Source: Apoda limacodes (taxonomy: Eukaryota; Arthropoda; Insecta; Lepidoptera; Limacodidae). From it: a stretch of 64,000 bases of DNA. The position numbers were made by a program, and so were the translations under genes. Below, piece after piece: positions 52,535 to 64,000 of this stretch; within the stretch, counting starts at the first letter, position 1; every line of letters begins with the position of its first letter. The notes below the pieces were generated by a model, which ran no database searches, was not told where the DNA came from, and saw only the letters and a program-made list of their open reading frames with translations. Location of the stretch: positions 124,001 through 188,000 of the forward strand of contig OX291544.1 of the NCBI GenBank assembly GCA_946406115.1, written 5' to 3'.

Positions 52535-54450
52535 TATTAAAAATAAGAAATTTATTGATATTATTATTACATGTCAAAAATATAAAATGTAACATCTATA
52601 TATAGTAGGATCTCAGAACAATAAGTAGGATATAAACATAATGTCAGACAAGCTAAAATTATTATGAGTGCCTATACTATGTATACAATTTAAAAATATA
52701 TATAAGCATTTCATATGTAATTTTTTTTCAATTTTGAATTCATTGAAGTTATAAAATGTTTTGGTCAATAACCATTTCTTGAGCTTAGCCTTGAACAATG
52801 TCAAACTGCAAGAATTTTTTATGGCCGCAGGTAATTTGTTATATATAGCTGGACCGCCTATATATACATATTTAACAGACTTGGATAGTGTGTGTAAAGG
52901 AGTCACTAAGTTCTGGGCAGTGCGAGTATTATAGTGGTGGACCTCTGAATGGGTTTGGAATTCATCAATGTTGCTCCTGATAAAATTAATAGCTACATTA
53001 ATATGTATTGACAGGTTACTGTCAAAATTTGTCAATTTTTAAAAAGTTCCCTCGCAGGTGAAGACCACGGGGCTCCGGCTACAATGCGTACAACACGTTT
53101 TTGTATTCTGAATACTCGGTCGACCTGCGCCGATCTGCCCCACAGCTCCACCCCATACTCCAGAATAGAGTGCACTGTTGCAAAGTAGCAGGAGCGCACC
53201 GCGTCAGAAAGCAACGTGCGCGCCACACGGACCAGCGCGTAGCACGCATTTGCTAGCTTCGCCACCACACCATCCACGTGCAGGTCCCAGCGGAACGCAC
53301 TGTCTATGTGAAATCCTAGAAATTTCTCGCTGTCATACCGCTTTACTTCTGTGTCGTCCAGTTTGACTGGATTATATTCTATGCGTCTTCCCGACAGACT
53401 GAAATACATTACGAAGGTTTTTGAAACATTTAGTGATAAACCGTTCACTAATATCCAGTGCGAGAGTTGGTTTACAACGTCAGCAGTTTTTATTTCTCAC
53501 TGAGATCTCGATGGTGCAGTGACTATGGCCGATATGTCATCAGCGTACATTAGAATTTCAACATCTTTTATCGCGCTAGGCAGATCATTGACACTAGTAA
53601 CGAAAACTGCAGATTTCCCAAACCGCTGCCCTGACTCACCCCAATGTCCACCGGGAGCTTACTTGATGTTGTTTTGCCGCTATCAATTACGACTGACTGC
53701 GGATGGTTTTTTAACATATTCATCAAACGATCTTTGCTTGGTCCTCGAAAGCCGTAGAAGTCAAATTTCATGGCAAGGACTTCGTGGTCCGCAAGCTCAA
53801 ATGCTCGACTCATATCACAAAGATAACTGCTACGTGATGAGCTGCCTCACGCGCTGCCAGCACTACACGAACCAGCTCACGCGCCGCACTCGTCGTGGAC
53901 CGACCTGGGCGATACGCATGCTGTGATTCGTTTAGTCTATTTTCATGTAAGTAGTCATTGATGCGGTCGCATAAACCAACTTCGAAGACCTTAGAAATTG
54001 ACGGAACTATAAAAATGGGTCTATAACTTGATACTTCGGTTTTGTCGCCTTTGCCCTTATAAATGGGTGAAACTTTGATGTTTTTCAACCCAGTAGGACA
54101 TTCACCTGCTCGTATGCACTTATTATAAAAATGGGTCTATAACTTGATACTTTGGTTTTGTCGCCTTTGCCCTTATAAATGGGTGAAACTTTGATGTTTT
54201 TCAACCCAGTAGGACATTCATCTGCTCGTATGCACTTATTGAACAACGGAGCCAGCATAGGGCTTAAAGCTTTACTAGATGAATGTAACTGGTTACATGG
54301 ATAACCATTTATTAAATAATAATAACCATTAATTAATAAATTTATGTCAGATGTGCATTTTTTCTCTATCTGACACTGGATTATACGTTCAATTTCGTCA
54401 GTCGTAAAGTGTTTAAACTGGAAAGAGATTGGAACAGGGTCAACAGGCAT
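52535..54450 (-). pseudogene. Non-LTR retrotransposon RT, 5'-truncated and rearranged
   Basis: Minus-strand pieces: 54,085-54,450 pre-RT and first RT motif (ALSPMLAPLFNKCIRADECP, KVSPIYKGKGDK); 53,810-54,088 SSYRPIF and NESQHAYRPGRSTTSA; 53,568-53,813 FGL-type core with DIGVSQGSGLGNLQFSL (the YADD region is lost); 53,032-53,448 after the core (EKFLGFHIDSAFRWDLHV, ILEYGVELWG); 52,613-53,035 the end. Frame breaks and a 116-bp tandem duplication disrupt it. The 3' end lies about 10 bp from the app splice acceptor. Confidence 0.85.
54009..54240. repeat. 116-bp tandem duplication inside the RT relic
   Basis: Two direct copies (54,009-54,124 and 54,125-54,240) starting ATAAAAATGGGTCTATAAC, with differences CTTCGG/CTTTGG and CACCTG/CATCTG. 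It duplicates the SPIYKGKGDK motif. Confidence 0.85.
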
Positions 54451-54562
54451 AAGGGCGCGTGCAGCTCATCGCACTCGTCACATAGTAGTCATTTATGTGA
54501 TTCGCCAACTTGACCTTGTCAGTAAAAGGTCCACTGTGGATACTACTGTGGGACACCAAATT

Positions 54563-56122
54563 TTAAGTCAACGGTATTATCCCGCTATATGTAACCGCCA
54601 CTCGAACTACCTGTTTCCTGTCATTGAGATACCAATCTAGTACCAGACCATTAATTCCTAACATCCTTAGTTTGTTTAGTAATATTTTATGGGAGACGGT
54701 TTCGAATGCCTTTGCTAAGTCGACAAATACAGCTATAGTTTTTTTTTTACTTTCGTAGTTTTGTACAATATGTTTAGTCAATTTAGCAGCAGCATCCCCC
54801 GTGCCTACGCCATGTCTAAAACCAAACTGATTCGGTGACAGAAAAACATTGGCAAACGCATTAAGACGAGACTTAACAATTTTTTCAAAAATTTTTGAGG
54901 TCGTAGGTAAGATATATTGGCCGATAGTTTGAGAGAAAGTGCTTTGGGCCTTTTTTATAAAGAGGAAAAATCACTGCTTGTTTTAATTTCTCTAGAAAGG
55001 TTCCGGTTCTGAAGCTTAAATTTATAATAAAAGTTAGAGGTTGAATTATAGAGGGTCTTAACATTTTTAATACTTTTGATGTAATGCCATCAATTCCTGA
55101 AGATTTAGTATTCTTGAGTTCTAGTATGTGTTTATTTACTTCTTGAGGATTTGTAGGCCTTAGATAAAATGATCTGTTGGGATTATTTGGCCGTAGATCC
55201 GAGCATAGAATATCTTCTGTTTTATTACTACTGAGTAAATGAGATTCTGCAAGGGTCCGACCCACTGAACAAAAATTCTTTTTGATCATCGGATGATTTA
55301 ATAATATTTCCGTTTACCAGCAGCTCATCAACTGAATTCTTCTCTTTTAGTTTTCTATCAGTTGCTTCAATGATAACTTTTCATACTTTTTTTTGAGTCG
55401 CCAGAGCATTGATTTATTTTGTCTTTATAGTATTTTTCTCTCGCCTTTTTAATCACTGAATTACATATTTTTCTATATTTAAAATAATCTTCTTTAAGTA
55501 AACAATCTAATGGGTATTTTTTGTTAATTTTGTGTAGTTTATTTCGCTTTTTTATACAATATAGTAGTCCATTTGTTATCCATGGCTTTAGTTTTATTTT
55601 TTTTATGTACAATGTGTTTTAAAGTTGTATTTTTTTCTATATGTTTTTTCAATGTTTCGAGAAATATATCTAATGCATCATTCGCGTCAGTTTATCGATA
55701 CAGTTTATCTCATGATTGACAATTAACATCATTACTTAGTTCCTGGAAGTTAATACTCGAAATTTGTGAATAATTTCTAGGTGGCTTTCGATGAGGAATA
55801 TTGTCACCACCAAGAGAACATAAAAGCATAGAGTGATCTGTGGTATCTGTATATAAAACAGCGTATCTGATTAATCTTTGTCCAATCAATGGTCTATACA
55901 ATTGCTGTCGTGGGTCGGTACATTTATACCTACTTTTAGATTATGAAGTGCAAGCAGTGATAAATAATCATTAGATCGATAATGTCCATTTTCCATAATG
56001 TTTATGTTTAAATCGCCCATGACCATGATACTTTGTTCCCGGGGGATGCTTCTTAGACATATATAAACATATTGTATCCTAGCTCTTCTCGCCTGAAACA
56101 CAGGAAAACCTAGTTCAGGCAC
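54563..56122 (-). pseudogene. Second non-LTR element: endonuclease and RT start
   Basis: Minus strand. 55,886-56,122 and 55,710-55,901 hold endonuclease motifs: SIMVMGDLNINIMENGHY (GDLN) and TDHSMLLCSL (S/T-DH). 55,367-55,612 is the linker (KPWITNGLLYCIKKRNKL). 54,885-55,289 is the RT start (LKNTKSSGIDGITSKVLKML, FPLYKKGPKHFLSNYRPI), and 54,563-54,781 the next RT motif (FVDLAKAFETVSHKILLNKL). The catalytic YADD segment is absent, probably replaced by the abutting element at 54,450. It is a different family from its neighbour. Confidence 0.85.
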
Positions 56123-57260
56123 GCGTCTTATCCATATCTATGAAAAAAATTGTTGTACTTATAGCATTATTTTGTAAAATTTATTTTATGAATAAAAAAA
56201 AATATTATTTTATATTAAGGGATCATACAGTCATATACTAACATCACAAATAAAATAAAAATAAATAAAAAATCCCTAAAGTAGAAATATTATTTTACAA
56301 AGAAATGTGATACAAAAAGTTTGTACTTACTATACTTGTAATTTTTTAAACTCAATAAACGTATAATAATAAACTAGGGCATGAACATCGGAATCTCGGA
56401 ATATCGTAACATCGGAATCAGTCAAATGTTCTATTTAAGTTTTGAAATAAGATGCAAACTATGCCAGCCCGCGCTCCGCTCTGCGAGCAATGTGATGTTG
56501 TCACTTCTTAGTCCATATTGAACAGCTAAAGGGATACAGAACGCCATTACAGATTACATATTGCATGAGAGTATTAAGAGTTCCTTAATGTCTGCTACCT
56601 GGCCTCACCTTAACTTCCGAAATTTGTCACATTTTTGTGCCCGGGTTAAATGACCGGCGTCTATAGAGTAGTAAATTCCTTAGCTGGTGTCGCGAGTACG
56701 AAGCTACTTACAAAATTACTCTGCTAACTTTGTTTTTCAGAAGAACTAAAAATGGCTGTAGGTACTATCTGATATTATATCAAATATTGAAATTCATGTT
56801 CAGTAAACTTGACGCACAAAACACTCACTCAAGTAATAAAAAAAAATGACTATCAGCAATAGTTACTACACTACCTTCACAATTCTGAAAGATTCTATTA
56901 GCTTCCGAAGACACAAGTTGAAAGTTCAAGTCAACAAATGAATAAATAAAGGTAAAATGCAATTGTAAGCATGTTAAAAACTTCTGATACAGTTCAACCC
57001 TGTCTGTCCCAGAGCCATCACAAAAACAGAGACTACATTGATTGGAGTTTCTTTCAGTGAAAATAGTGAACCAACTAAAACAAGGTGTAAGATGACTTTT
57101 GTCCAAGAACTTACAGATTAAAGATGGAAATAGAGAAATCTGAAAAAAAAAGAGGGCCTTGTCTGTAGACGAAAATATTGACTTTTTCAATATTATAATA
57201 ATTAATAACGACAAAAAAATCCTGAGAAATGAGTGTATCTGATACAGGCTTTGTTGTACA
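56123..57260. other. Non-coding stretch
   Basis: AT-rich to about 56,400. A minus-strand frame at 56,825-57,319 is open for 164 codons but has no recognisable motif and low-complexity hydrophobic composition, so it is not called as a gene. Confidence 0.4.
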
Positions 57261-57269
57261 GTCACTGGG

Positions 57270-57500
57270 ACAGCGGCAAGGCAATCCTCACCAGTCGCTT
57301 CACTCGTAGGCCGAACCACCTTTTGGCTTCGTGCCCTGCATTTTTGAAGGCGTCGGTCGGCGCACGAGCGTAAGCGAAGGGTGATTTATAAGCACCGCTG
57401 TGTGGTGTGTTTAGAATCGGGCATATGATGCCTGATTGTAGTGCACCTGGATGCGCAGATTGTAAGTATCGTCAACACCGGTTATTATGTAGATTAACCA
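57270..57500 (+). pseudogene. BEL/Pao gag zinc knuckles
   Basis: Frameshifted plus-strand translation shows LLASCPAFLKASVGAR, then CVFRIGHMMPDCSAPGCADC followed by KYRQHRLLC, the paired Cys/His knuckle pattern at the end of BEL/Pao gags. It belongs with the pol relic at 57.9-58.75 kb, with the intervening sequence replaced. Confidence 0.65.
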
Positions 57501-57905
57501 AGGGTGGTTTTGCAACCCCTGAGCTCATCCAGGGAAACAAACAGTGGCTCATTGTGGTAATTTTAGAACTAGGACCTTTTCGCGGGTTAGGGACAGTGGC
57601 TCTTTCCCTCTTGTCCACCTCGCTCTCCCCTTCGTGTATGGCTTGCCTCGGTTAGGTGTCGCCCTCGAATGCGAGCGCCTTTGACTCCTCCTAAGTTGGC
57701 TACGGGTGGGAGCTCTTCAACCCCCTCCCGCGAAAACCCCGGTACCACGGTGGGATCTTCCGCCGCCACAGGTTTACCTAGGTTAGGTTTACCGCCTACT
57801 AGTCCATCACAGCTATGACCAGCTGTAGCGAGTATCACTGGGTTTCGTTCAAAGATTTATTTGTAGAAGTAGTGCACTGAAATCCGTCCTTGTCAAATGC
57901 GCGGA
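57501..57905. other. GC-rich insert with inverted CCTTTTCGCGGG ends
   Basis: TTTTCGCGGG at about 57,577 and its inverse CCCGCGAAAA at about 57,727 enclose 140 bp. The origin is unknown; it may be the leader of an R1-like element. No gene. Confidence 0.3.
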
Positions 57906-57909
57906 AGAT

Positions 57910-58750
57910 GCAATACTTAAAAAGCAAAGTAAAAGAAGCTAAAAAATTGATTCAACATTAACCTTTCAGCGCCGACAATTATTCAAAATTTACAGAAAGA
58001 GCACTTTTATCAGACATATCAAAGTTATTTGACCATCTGGGTAAGCTCACACCTCTTCCTACAAAACTAAAGATGCTGTTCCACTCTGTCTGGATTTCAA
58101 ATATTGCATGGGATGAGCAAGTTAACAAAAATATCGCCGAGCAGTGGTTAAAATTAAAAGAAGATATGGTCAACATAGATCACTTTAAAATACAAAGATG
58201 GTTAGGAACGCAGCAATCAGGCAGCACAGATCTTCACGGATTTTGTGATGCCTCGTCCAAAGCCTACGCATGTGTCATATATTGTAAAGTAAGGAAAAAT
58301 GATAGCAGCAAAAGTAACGTCGTAATGGTGATAGCAAAATCAAGATTAGTACCAGCTAATAAAAACCTTTCAATATGCTCAGACTCGAGCTGAGTGGAGC
58401 ACTTTTACTGTCAAAATTAATGCAAAGGTAAAAGAAACACTTTCCGATATAGCATTCTAAGTTTTGGTTGGACAGACTCAAAAGTAAATCTTGGCTGGCT
58501 TCAAGGCGATCCGGGAAAATGGAAAAGCTTCGTAGCTACCGCGTGATACAAATAACAGAGGTGATGCCCGCAAAACAGTGGCGCTATGTTCAATCAGCGA
58601 AAAATCCCGCTGACTGTGCATGTAGAGATCTGAACGCAAGCCAGCTTAAACAACATGAATTATGGTGGTATGTCCCTAATTGGTTATCGGAAACTGAGAA
58701 AAAATCCAGTGAAGAAAACCTTCACTCTTTCTCCACTGACAACAAAGGAC
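57910..58750 (+). pseudogene. BEL/Pao pol relic (connection and RNase H)
   Basis: Plus-strand pieces: ISKLFDHLGKLTPLPTKLKM (end of RT), WISNIAWDEQVNKNIAEQWL, LHGFCDASSKAYACVIYC (RNase H first Asp), VIAKSRLVPANKNLS, and after a frameshift VIQITEVMPAKQWRYVQSAK and NPADCACRDLNASQLKQHEL. It is interrupted at about 58,750 by the non-LTR element that follows. Confidence 0.85.
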
Positions 58751-61612
58751 CACTTTGGCATATTATATAATTCCAACATTAATAATGATTATATTAAACA
58801 ATCTATGTCTACTCAAGTTTTATGTAAACAGAAACAAAAAAAAAATACTTTGTCATACTAAAAATAATATTCCATTGAACCTGGTGCATCAGAATATACA
58901 AGGAATGTCTCAGAAAGAACTAGAAATTGAATTGTTCATAAACTGCCAAAAGATTGACATTTTATGTATCACTGAACACTGGCTACGCAGCCATCAGTTG
59001 ATGTTCAATTTCACTAATCACCAGGTGGGAAGTTCGTTCAGCCGAGTAAATGCTATCTATAGTGGCTCTTTAATTTTAGTTAATAAACAGCTAAAGTTTA
59101 AGGAATGTAAAGACATTGTGAGCCTCTCAGTTGAGCGAACTGCCGAGCTGTCCTGTATAGAAGTTGAGCATCTCATTGTTGTGAGAGTATACAAGCCACC
59201 TTGTGCAATTTATGATAATTTTGAATTAGTTATGGAAGAAGTGCTGAATAAAATCAGCAATTCCAATCATTGTTTGTGGAGACTTAAATATAAACATTTT
59301 GGAAAATAGCGCATTAAGCACCAGATTGCTTGCCTTATTTCAGTCTTTTAATTTAAATAATTTGTTTTGTGAACCAACTAGAATTGCTGTATCCAGTGCC
59401 ACTTGCATCGACAATATATTTACTGACATAAAACCAATTCAAAAATCAATTATAAGCAATCTAGAGTCAGATCATTGTGGACAGTTAGTGGTTTTAGAAA
59501 GAAAGAATAGTATTACTAAAAAGGAAATTAAATTTATACCAATAACAACTAAAAGGGTTGAATGATTTAAATCTAACTTAATGCATAAACTTCCAGATTT
59601 GCTTTATAATGGCGACCCAAATGATATGTACAATACTGTTCTTGACACTATTACTACAGAGTATAATAAAATATTAACTGCAAAAAAGAAACTTATGTCC
59701 AGTCGTTTTAGTGAATAGGCTACCCCAGGTATTCATAAAAGTAGGCGTACTGTATGAATTATATAAAGAAAAAACATATAATAATATCATTAATACATTT
59801 AAAACATTAGAAATTAAAAACACCACAGACCTTTGGGGACTTTCTGTAAAAACTATAAATTCAATTATTCATGTTATAGCACAACCCTTAGCCATTATAT
59901 TTAATAGTTGTGTTGATAGTGGTGTGTTTCCTGATGAGATGAAACTTAGCAAAGTTATACCTCTTTTTAAATCAGGTAGTTCAACAGAGCCTAATGATTT
60001 TCGGCCTATTCCAATACTACCTATACTCAGTAAAGTTTTTGAAAAAATCATACTTTGTCAAATGTTAAGCCATTTCTGTATTAATGAGCTACTTAGTATT
60101 AAATAGTTTGGCTTTATGAAAGGCCGTTCCACAACCGATGCAGGAGTGGCACTATTAAAAAATATATATAACGCCTGGGAGGATTCGCATGACGCCCTTG
60201 GAGTGTTTTGTGATTTATCTAAGGCATTTGACTGTGTTCAACATGAAAATCTCATCAGGAAGCTACATCACTATGGTATTAGAGGCAAAGCTCTCGACCT
60301 TATGACATCCTATATGAGTAGGAGAGTACAGAAAATAGATGTCAACGGTGAAAGATCTCCGGGATCAGCAGTCACTATAGGAGTCCCTCAGGGCTCAATT
60401 TTAGGTCCTTTTCTATTTCTTATTTACATTAATGATCTCCCATATAATGTAAAAAACAATGACATTGTCTTATTTGCTGATGACACCTCTTTGCTTTTCA
60501 AAGTTAAGAGACGACAGACATGTTATAATGAATTAAATAATGCCCTTTCTAAAATTTTAAATTGGTTTAACGCTAATAATTTGTTACTTAATGAAAAAAA
60601 ACCAAATGTGTTAAATTTACATTACCAAATGTTAGTCAGAGACAGACATGTATTAATATTAATGGCGAGCAATTAGAACTTGTTAATTCAACAGTCTTTC
60701 CTGGCATAACACTGGACTCCAAACCTCAATGGGGTCCTCATATTCATAACCTAGCCAAAAAACTTAGCTCTGCTGTGTATGCGATCAAGAAAATAAGACA
60801 ATTGACCGATGTCGACACTGCAAAAATAGTATATTTTAGCTATTTCCATAGTTTAATGACATATGGTATCCTATTGTGGGGTAGCGCTGCTGATGTAAAT
60901 ACAATATTTTTGTTACAAAAAAGGGCAATTCGTGCTATTTATAAATTAGGATCTAGGATATCTCTGAGGGATAGGTTTAGGGAAGTAAAAATTTTAACTT
61001 TAGTGTTGCAGTACATATATGAAAATCTTTTATATGTACATAAAAATATCAATAGTTTCAGCAAGAAAAGTGACGTTCACAAAGTAAATACTAGAAGTAA
61101 AAATAAGCTGTTGGTGCATGATACACGTCTACACAAAATAAGTAACTCTTTTATGGGGCAATGTATACACTTTTACAACAAAGTTCCCAATAAAATTCAA
61201 AATCTATCAATAAGTAAATTTAAATCTTTTATCAAGCAGGTACTTTGAAAAAAGGCATACTACAATATTTCAGACTATGTAAATGATAAAAATCCTTGGG
61301 ACTGATGATGCTCAATTACAGGATGCATAGGTAAACCAAATTAAAATGGAAATAACATAAAATTGTACGACTAAAAATTTTTTATTTAAAACATTAATTG
61401 TATTTTAGTTTATTTGTATTATTGATAGTGTTTTTAAAAGAGTAGGTAACTATCAAGTTTCTTGCCGGATTCTTCTCGGTAGAAATCAACAACATTGTGA
61501 ACCGGCGGGAAGGTGGGAGGGTTCAAAAAATAATATTTTATAACTTTGACGACTCAAAAGTGATTGTAAAAGCCTTATTTGAATAAACCATTTTGACTTT
61601 GACTTTGACTTA
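58750..61612 (+). mobile_element. CR1/jockey-type non-LTR retrotransposon, nearly complete ORF2
   Basis: 58,755-59,309: endonuclease with NIQGMSQKELEIELF, KIDILCITEHWLRS, and CGDLNINI missing its Asp through a frame shift at 59,290. 59,299-59,565: SATCIDNIFTD and LESDHCGQLVVL. 59,711-60,106: RT start with FKSGSSTEPNDFRPI. 60,116-60,676: GVFCDLSKAFDCVQHENLIR, IGVPQGSILGPFLFLIYIND and the catalytic FADDTSLLF. 60,775-61,248: C-terminal part. The 3' UTR ends in TTTGACTTTGACTTTGACTT. Frameshifts or stops at about 59,290, 59,563, 60,104 and 60,610 inactivate it. It inserted into the BEL/Pao relic. Confidence 0.9.
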
Positions 61613-63280
61613 TCTGTCTATCCATGTACGTTTGTCTCCGTAGATTCTCCTCGGTGGAACGGAATACTTTGTGAAAAGGTAATTAATACTAATAATGGTC
61701 ATTTTTCAATTGCAAACTAAAGTCAAACAAATTTCACCGGGAAATATAATGAAATCAATTACCATATGCAAGATTGCTTGAAATTTATTAACTGATATGC
61801 GAGATAATAGTTTATTTGTTATAAGGTCATTTGTATGATATAGTTTATTAATTAAATACCGCCCAACATATCAACGTATCTATTACGTAAAAAAATATAT
61901 ATTCAGAGTGTATTCAGAAAAGTAATGAAATATCATAGTCATAAATTTATCTAGTTTTTCTAGTATACGTAGGCTTGTATGTTTGTACCTATACTTATGT
62001 GTGAAACATATAGAGCATATAGATCATATTTGGGTATTGGCATTCGGATTAAAAAATACAATTGAAATTTATGACATTTTGATATACCTACCGATAAATA
62101 TAAAATTTAGGATTTTTAAAATATTTCTATTATAAAGCAGACACAGATGTGGCTGTTCACAATTTCTGTGAGCATTATTTGTTTAAAAGCAATGGTTAAA
62201 AAAGGAAATTTTACGATAGACAAAAAAAAACGTTTTTCTATGTTATTTCAAAGTATTCAGCCGCCGACTTAAGGACAAAAGAGTGTAAAATGAATGTTAA
62301 ACGGTAAAAAATCCTTTTCTATTATATTGGTAGTAGGCACGGCACACCTTTTGCTAATATCAAAAAAAACTTTAGACATGGTGACTGATATAAAAAAAAA
62401 ACACCTATTTAACAAACAAGAACAAAAAAACGAATACTACACTACGATACCCACTTTCCTTAAAATGCCAACTCTTTACGCGTCTGCGTTGTTCCGGACC
62501 GCGGTTTTGAGCACTGTAACTGTTCCCCCTTTATTGTAATGTTTTCCTATGTGTTTTACCCGGTTAAAAAAGGGACTAATTTGTCAATTAGGGTTCCGTT
62601 ACATAGTTTTTACTTCGTTTAAGACTGCTTCGTTTTCTCTTCTTGTTCACAAGATCGTAGCTAGGTGCCATTTTGTTATTAGTAAATGCTATATTATCTA
62701 CACATGTTAAAACTGCAAACCTTGTCAATCTGTTACACACCTACTCACGACTTAACCGTTAAGCGTTGGTATTTTCTAATCATATCGGATTTCAAGATGG
62801 TTTTCTTATTTTACTAGGATTTGATTGACAAGGTAATAATCATAGATTACAACTGTCAGTGGCTGAGAATGCATTGGGTATTTACCTTATTAATAGAAGT
62901 ATAGGTATTTGAAGGTATAAATATTTTGCGTATCTATATTACATATTGTAGTGCCTAACGTATCTTTGTCTGTTAGTCTGTTTGTGTTTTTCAAGGAAGG
63001 GACACTTATCCGATTCAACATGCGGTTTTTTTTAATTCATATTTGTACTACTGGCGACGTTGTAGGAGGTATTTTGTCATATAAGGTAATCTACGTAATG
63101 ACGAAGGAAACAAAATGCTTTAAGGGCGGAATAACTAAAATCTATTTATTCTTTAATTGGGCATGCTTGAAGATAGTGACTGAAGGTTTGGGACTTGAGA
63201 GCTGTAATAGAATACTTCCATATACAGAAACAAAAACACAAAGGTTTGACATTCGCTTCAGATGAAATAAATCTTTCCAT
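61613..63280. other. Non-coding stretch
   Basis: AT-rich sequence after the non-LTR tail. Open frames at 62,294-62,539 and 62,951-63,265 have no motif and are not supported. Confidence 0.4.
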
Positions 63281-63282
63281 TG

Positions 63283-63893
63283 GTCATTTCCATTTATTAT
63301 CTACTTAGGTACAACTACTGAAAACAGTAACTAAAGCTATGAAAAAAAGGACACTGAAATTGAACACCGTCAATAAAGAAACAGAAACGTCAATGATTTC
63401 CTTTAAAAAAAAAGAAAACCTGATTGTTGGGATTAACCTACAAAAAAATTAAACTACTGCATGAATATCTCCATTCATCATTTAATTAATTATGTTCGAA
63501 AATAATAACTGATACTATAGGAAGCTAAATCAGAATACTGCCAACAAAAAACGCAAGAGTATGACGTTTACTTCATAAGCATTAAGTAACTTTAATAGCT
63601 ATTTTCTTTTTAAAATCTACTTAGGTACACGCCCGAAAACAGTTACTGAAGCCATGCAAAAAGAACACTGAAATTGACGACGGTCAATAGAGAAACAAAA
63701 TCTTAAATGCCAGAAATACTACCTTAAAACAACGAAATTATTTTATTGTTTAAACTCATTTATGACCTACATAAAAAAAATATATTTGAAATTGCTGCTG
63801 CTTAGCTACAACGGAATGTAACTACTTCATGACTGTTTCCATTTATCATTTAATTTGGTATGCCTGAAAATAGTAAAAAAGGAAGCTAAAACT
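63283..63893. repeat. Diverged tandem duplication (about 330-370 bp)
   Basis: ATCTACTTAGGTACA recurs at about 63,299 and 63,616 with matching following sequence (GAAAACAGT(A/T)ACT(A/G)AAGC.. and CACTGAAATTGA). ..CCATT(C/T)ATCATTTAATT recurs at about 63,472 and 63,839. The copies differ by many substitutions and an indel. Confidence 0.6.
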
Positions 63894-64000
63894 TAAAGTC
63901 AAAGTCAAAGTCAAAATGGTTTATTCAAATAAGGATTTTACAATCACTTTTGAATCGTCAAAGTTATAAAATATTATTTTTTGAACCCTTCCCGCCGGTT
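63894..64000 (-). mobile_element. 3' end of a CR1/jockey copy running out of the window
   Basis: AAGTCAAAGTCAAAGTCAAA followed by ATGGTTTATTCAAATAAGG is the inverse of the tail at 61,545-61,612. The coding part lies beyond 64,000. Confidence 0.85.

Noticed and set aside
51773..52605. Several long antisense and shifted frames over the app exon
   Set aside because: GC-rich coding sequence with few stops; all conserved DHHC motifs are in the minus-strand frame only.
56825..57319. 164-codon minus-strand frame
   Set aside because: Low-complexity hydrophobic composition, no motif, next to a BEL/Pao relic on the other strand; judged chance.

Overview
This window is insect genomic DNA, most likely from a butterfly or moth (Lepidoptera). 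Evidence for this: a tRNA-derived SINE of the common lepidopteran type (about 11.85-12.09 kb), a short Helitron with TC...CTAG ends, several jockey/CR1-type non-LTR retrotransposons, many BEL/Pao elements, and one recognisable host gene exon. The exon encodes a DHHC palmitoyltransferase closest to Drosophila approximated (app; ZDHHC9/14/18 group), on the minus strand at 51,736-52,525. The species cannot be named from sequence alone. Nearly everything else is mobile DNA, so the window may be largely intron and flank of app.

Layout. 1-4.2 kb: 3' end of a non-LTR element (+), then a chimaera of another non-LTR 3' end and a decayed BEL/Pao pol (-). 4.28-4.57 kb: Helitron. 4.75-10.0 kb: a BEL/Pao element (-) with two LTRs and a broken pol. 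10.2-11.8 kb: gag end and LTR of another BEL/Pao (-). 11.85-13.05 kb: SINE and a fold-back element with 5S-rRNA-like arms. 14.86-39.18 kb: a nested stack (below). 39.7-49.3 kb: non-LTR and Gypsy relics, duplications and small repeats. 51.7-52.5 kb: app exon. 52.5-56.1 kb: two non-LTR relics (-). 57.2-58.75 kb: BEL/Pao relic (+) interrupted by a near-complete non-LTR element (58.75-61.61 kb). 61.6-64 kb: AT-rich DNA with diverged duplications and the start of one more non-LTR copy.

The central finding is a multi-level nest. An outer BEL/Pao element (14,864-39,179) has 162-bp LTRs, a 5-bp ATTAT target duplication and a tRNA-Tyr-type primer site. Its pol is interrupted at 17,104-38,232 by an insertion flanked by AGTAG duplications; this insertion carries pieces of a second BEL/Pao gag-pol. 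That second pol is in turn interrupted by a 17.4-kb Polinton/Maverick (adintovirus-like) element at 20,058-37,469 flanked by the 6-bp duplication TATGCA. A 240-bp fold-back element with a 7-bp TTTTGTC duplication sits inside the Polinton. Removing one copy of each of the AGTAG and TATGCA duplications restores the host element's reading frame exactly, which supports the order of events.

The Polinton looks nearly intact. Plus-strand side: a spliced accessory gene, a protein-primed type B DNA polymerase (one homopolymer frameshift near its end), and small unknown ORFs. Minus-strand side, converging on it: packaging ATPase, a conserved acidic protein, a small fibre-like protein, a chromodomain integrase, a parvovirus-type phospholipase A2 virion protein, an adenain-like protease, a penton-like minor capsid protein, a 56-residue ORF, a probable double-jelly-roll major capsid protein, and a possible DEDD-type nuclease. 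Four neighbouring gene pairs on this strand share 4-nt ATGA stop-start overlaps. The gene set covers integration, protein-primed replication, genome packaging, capsid assembly and maturation, and possibly membrane penetration.
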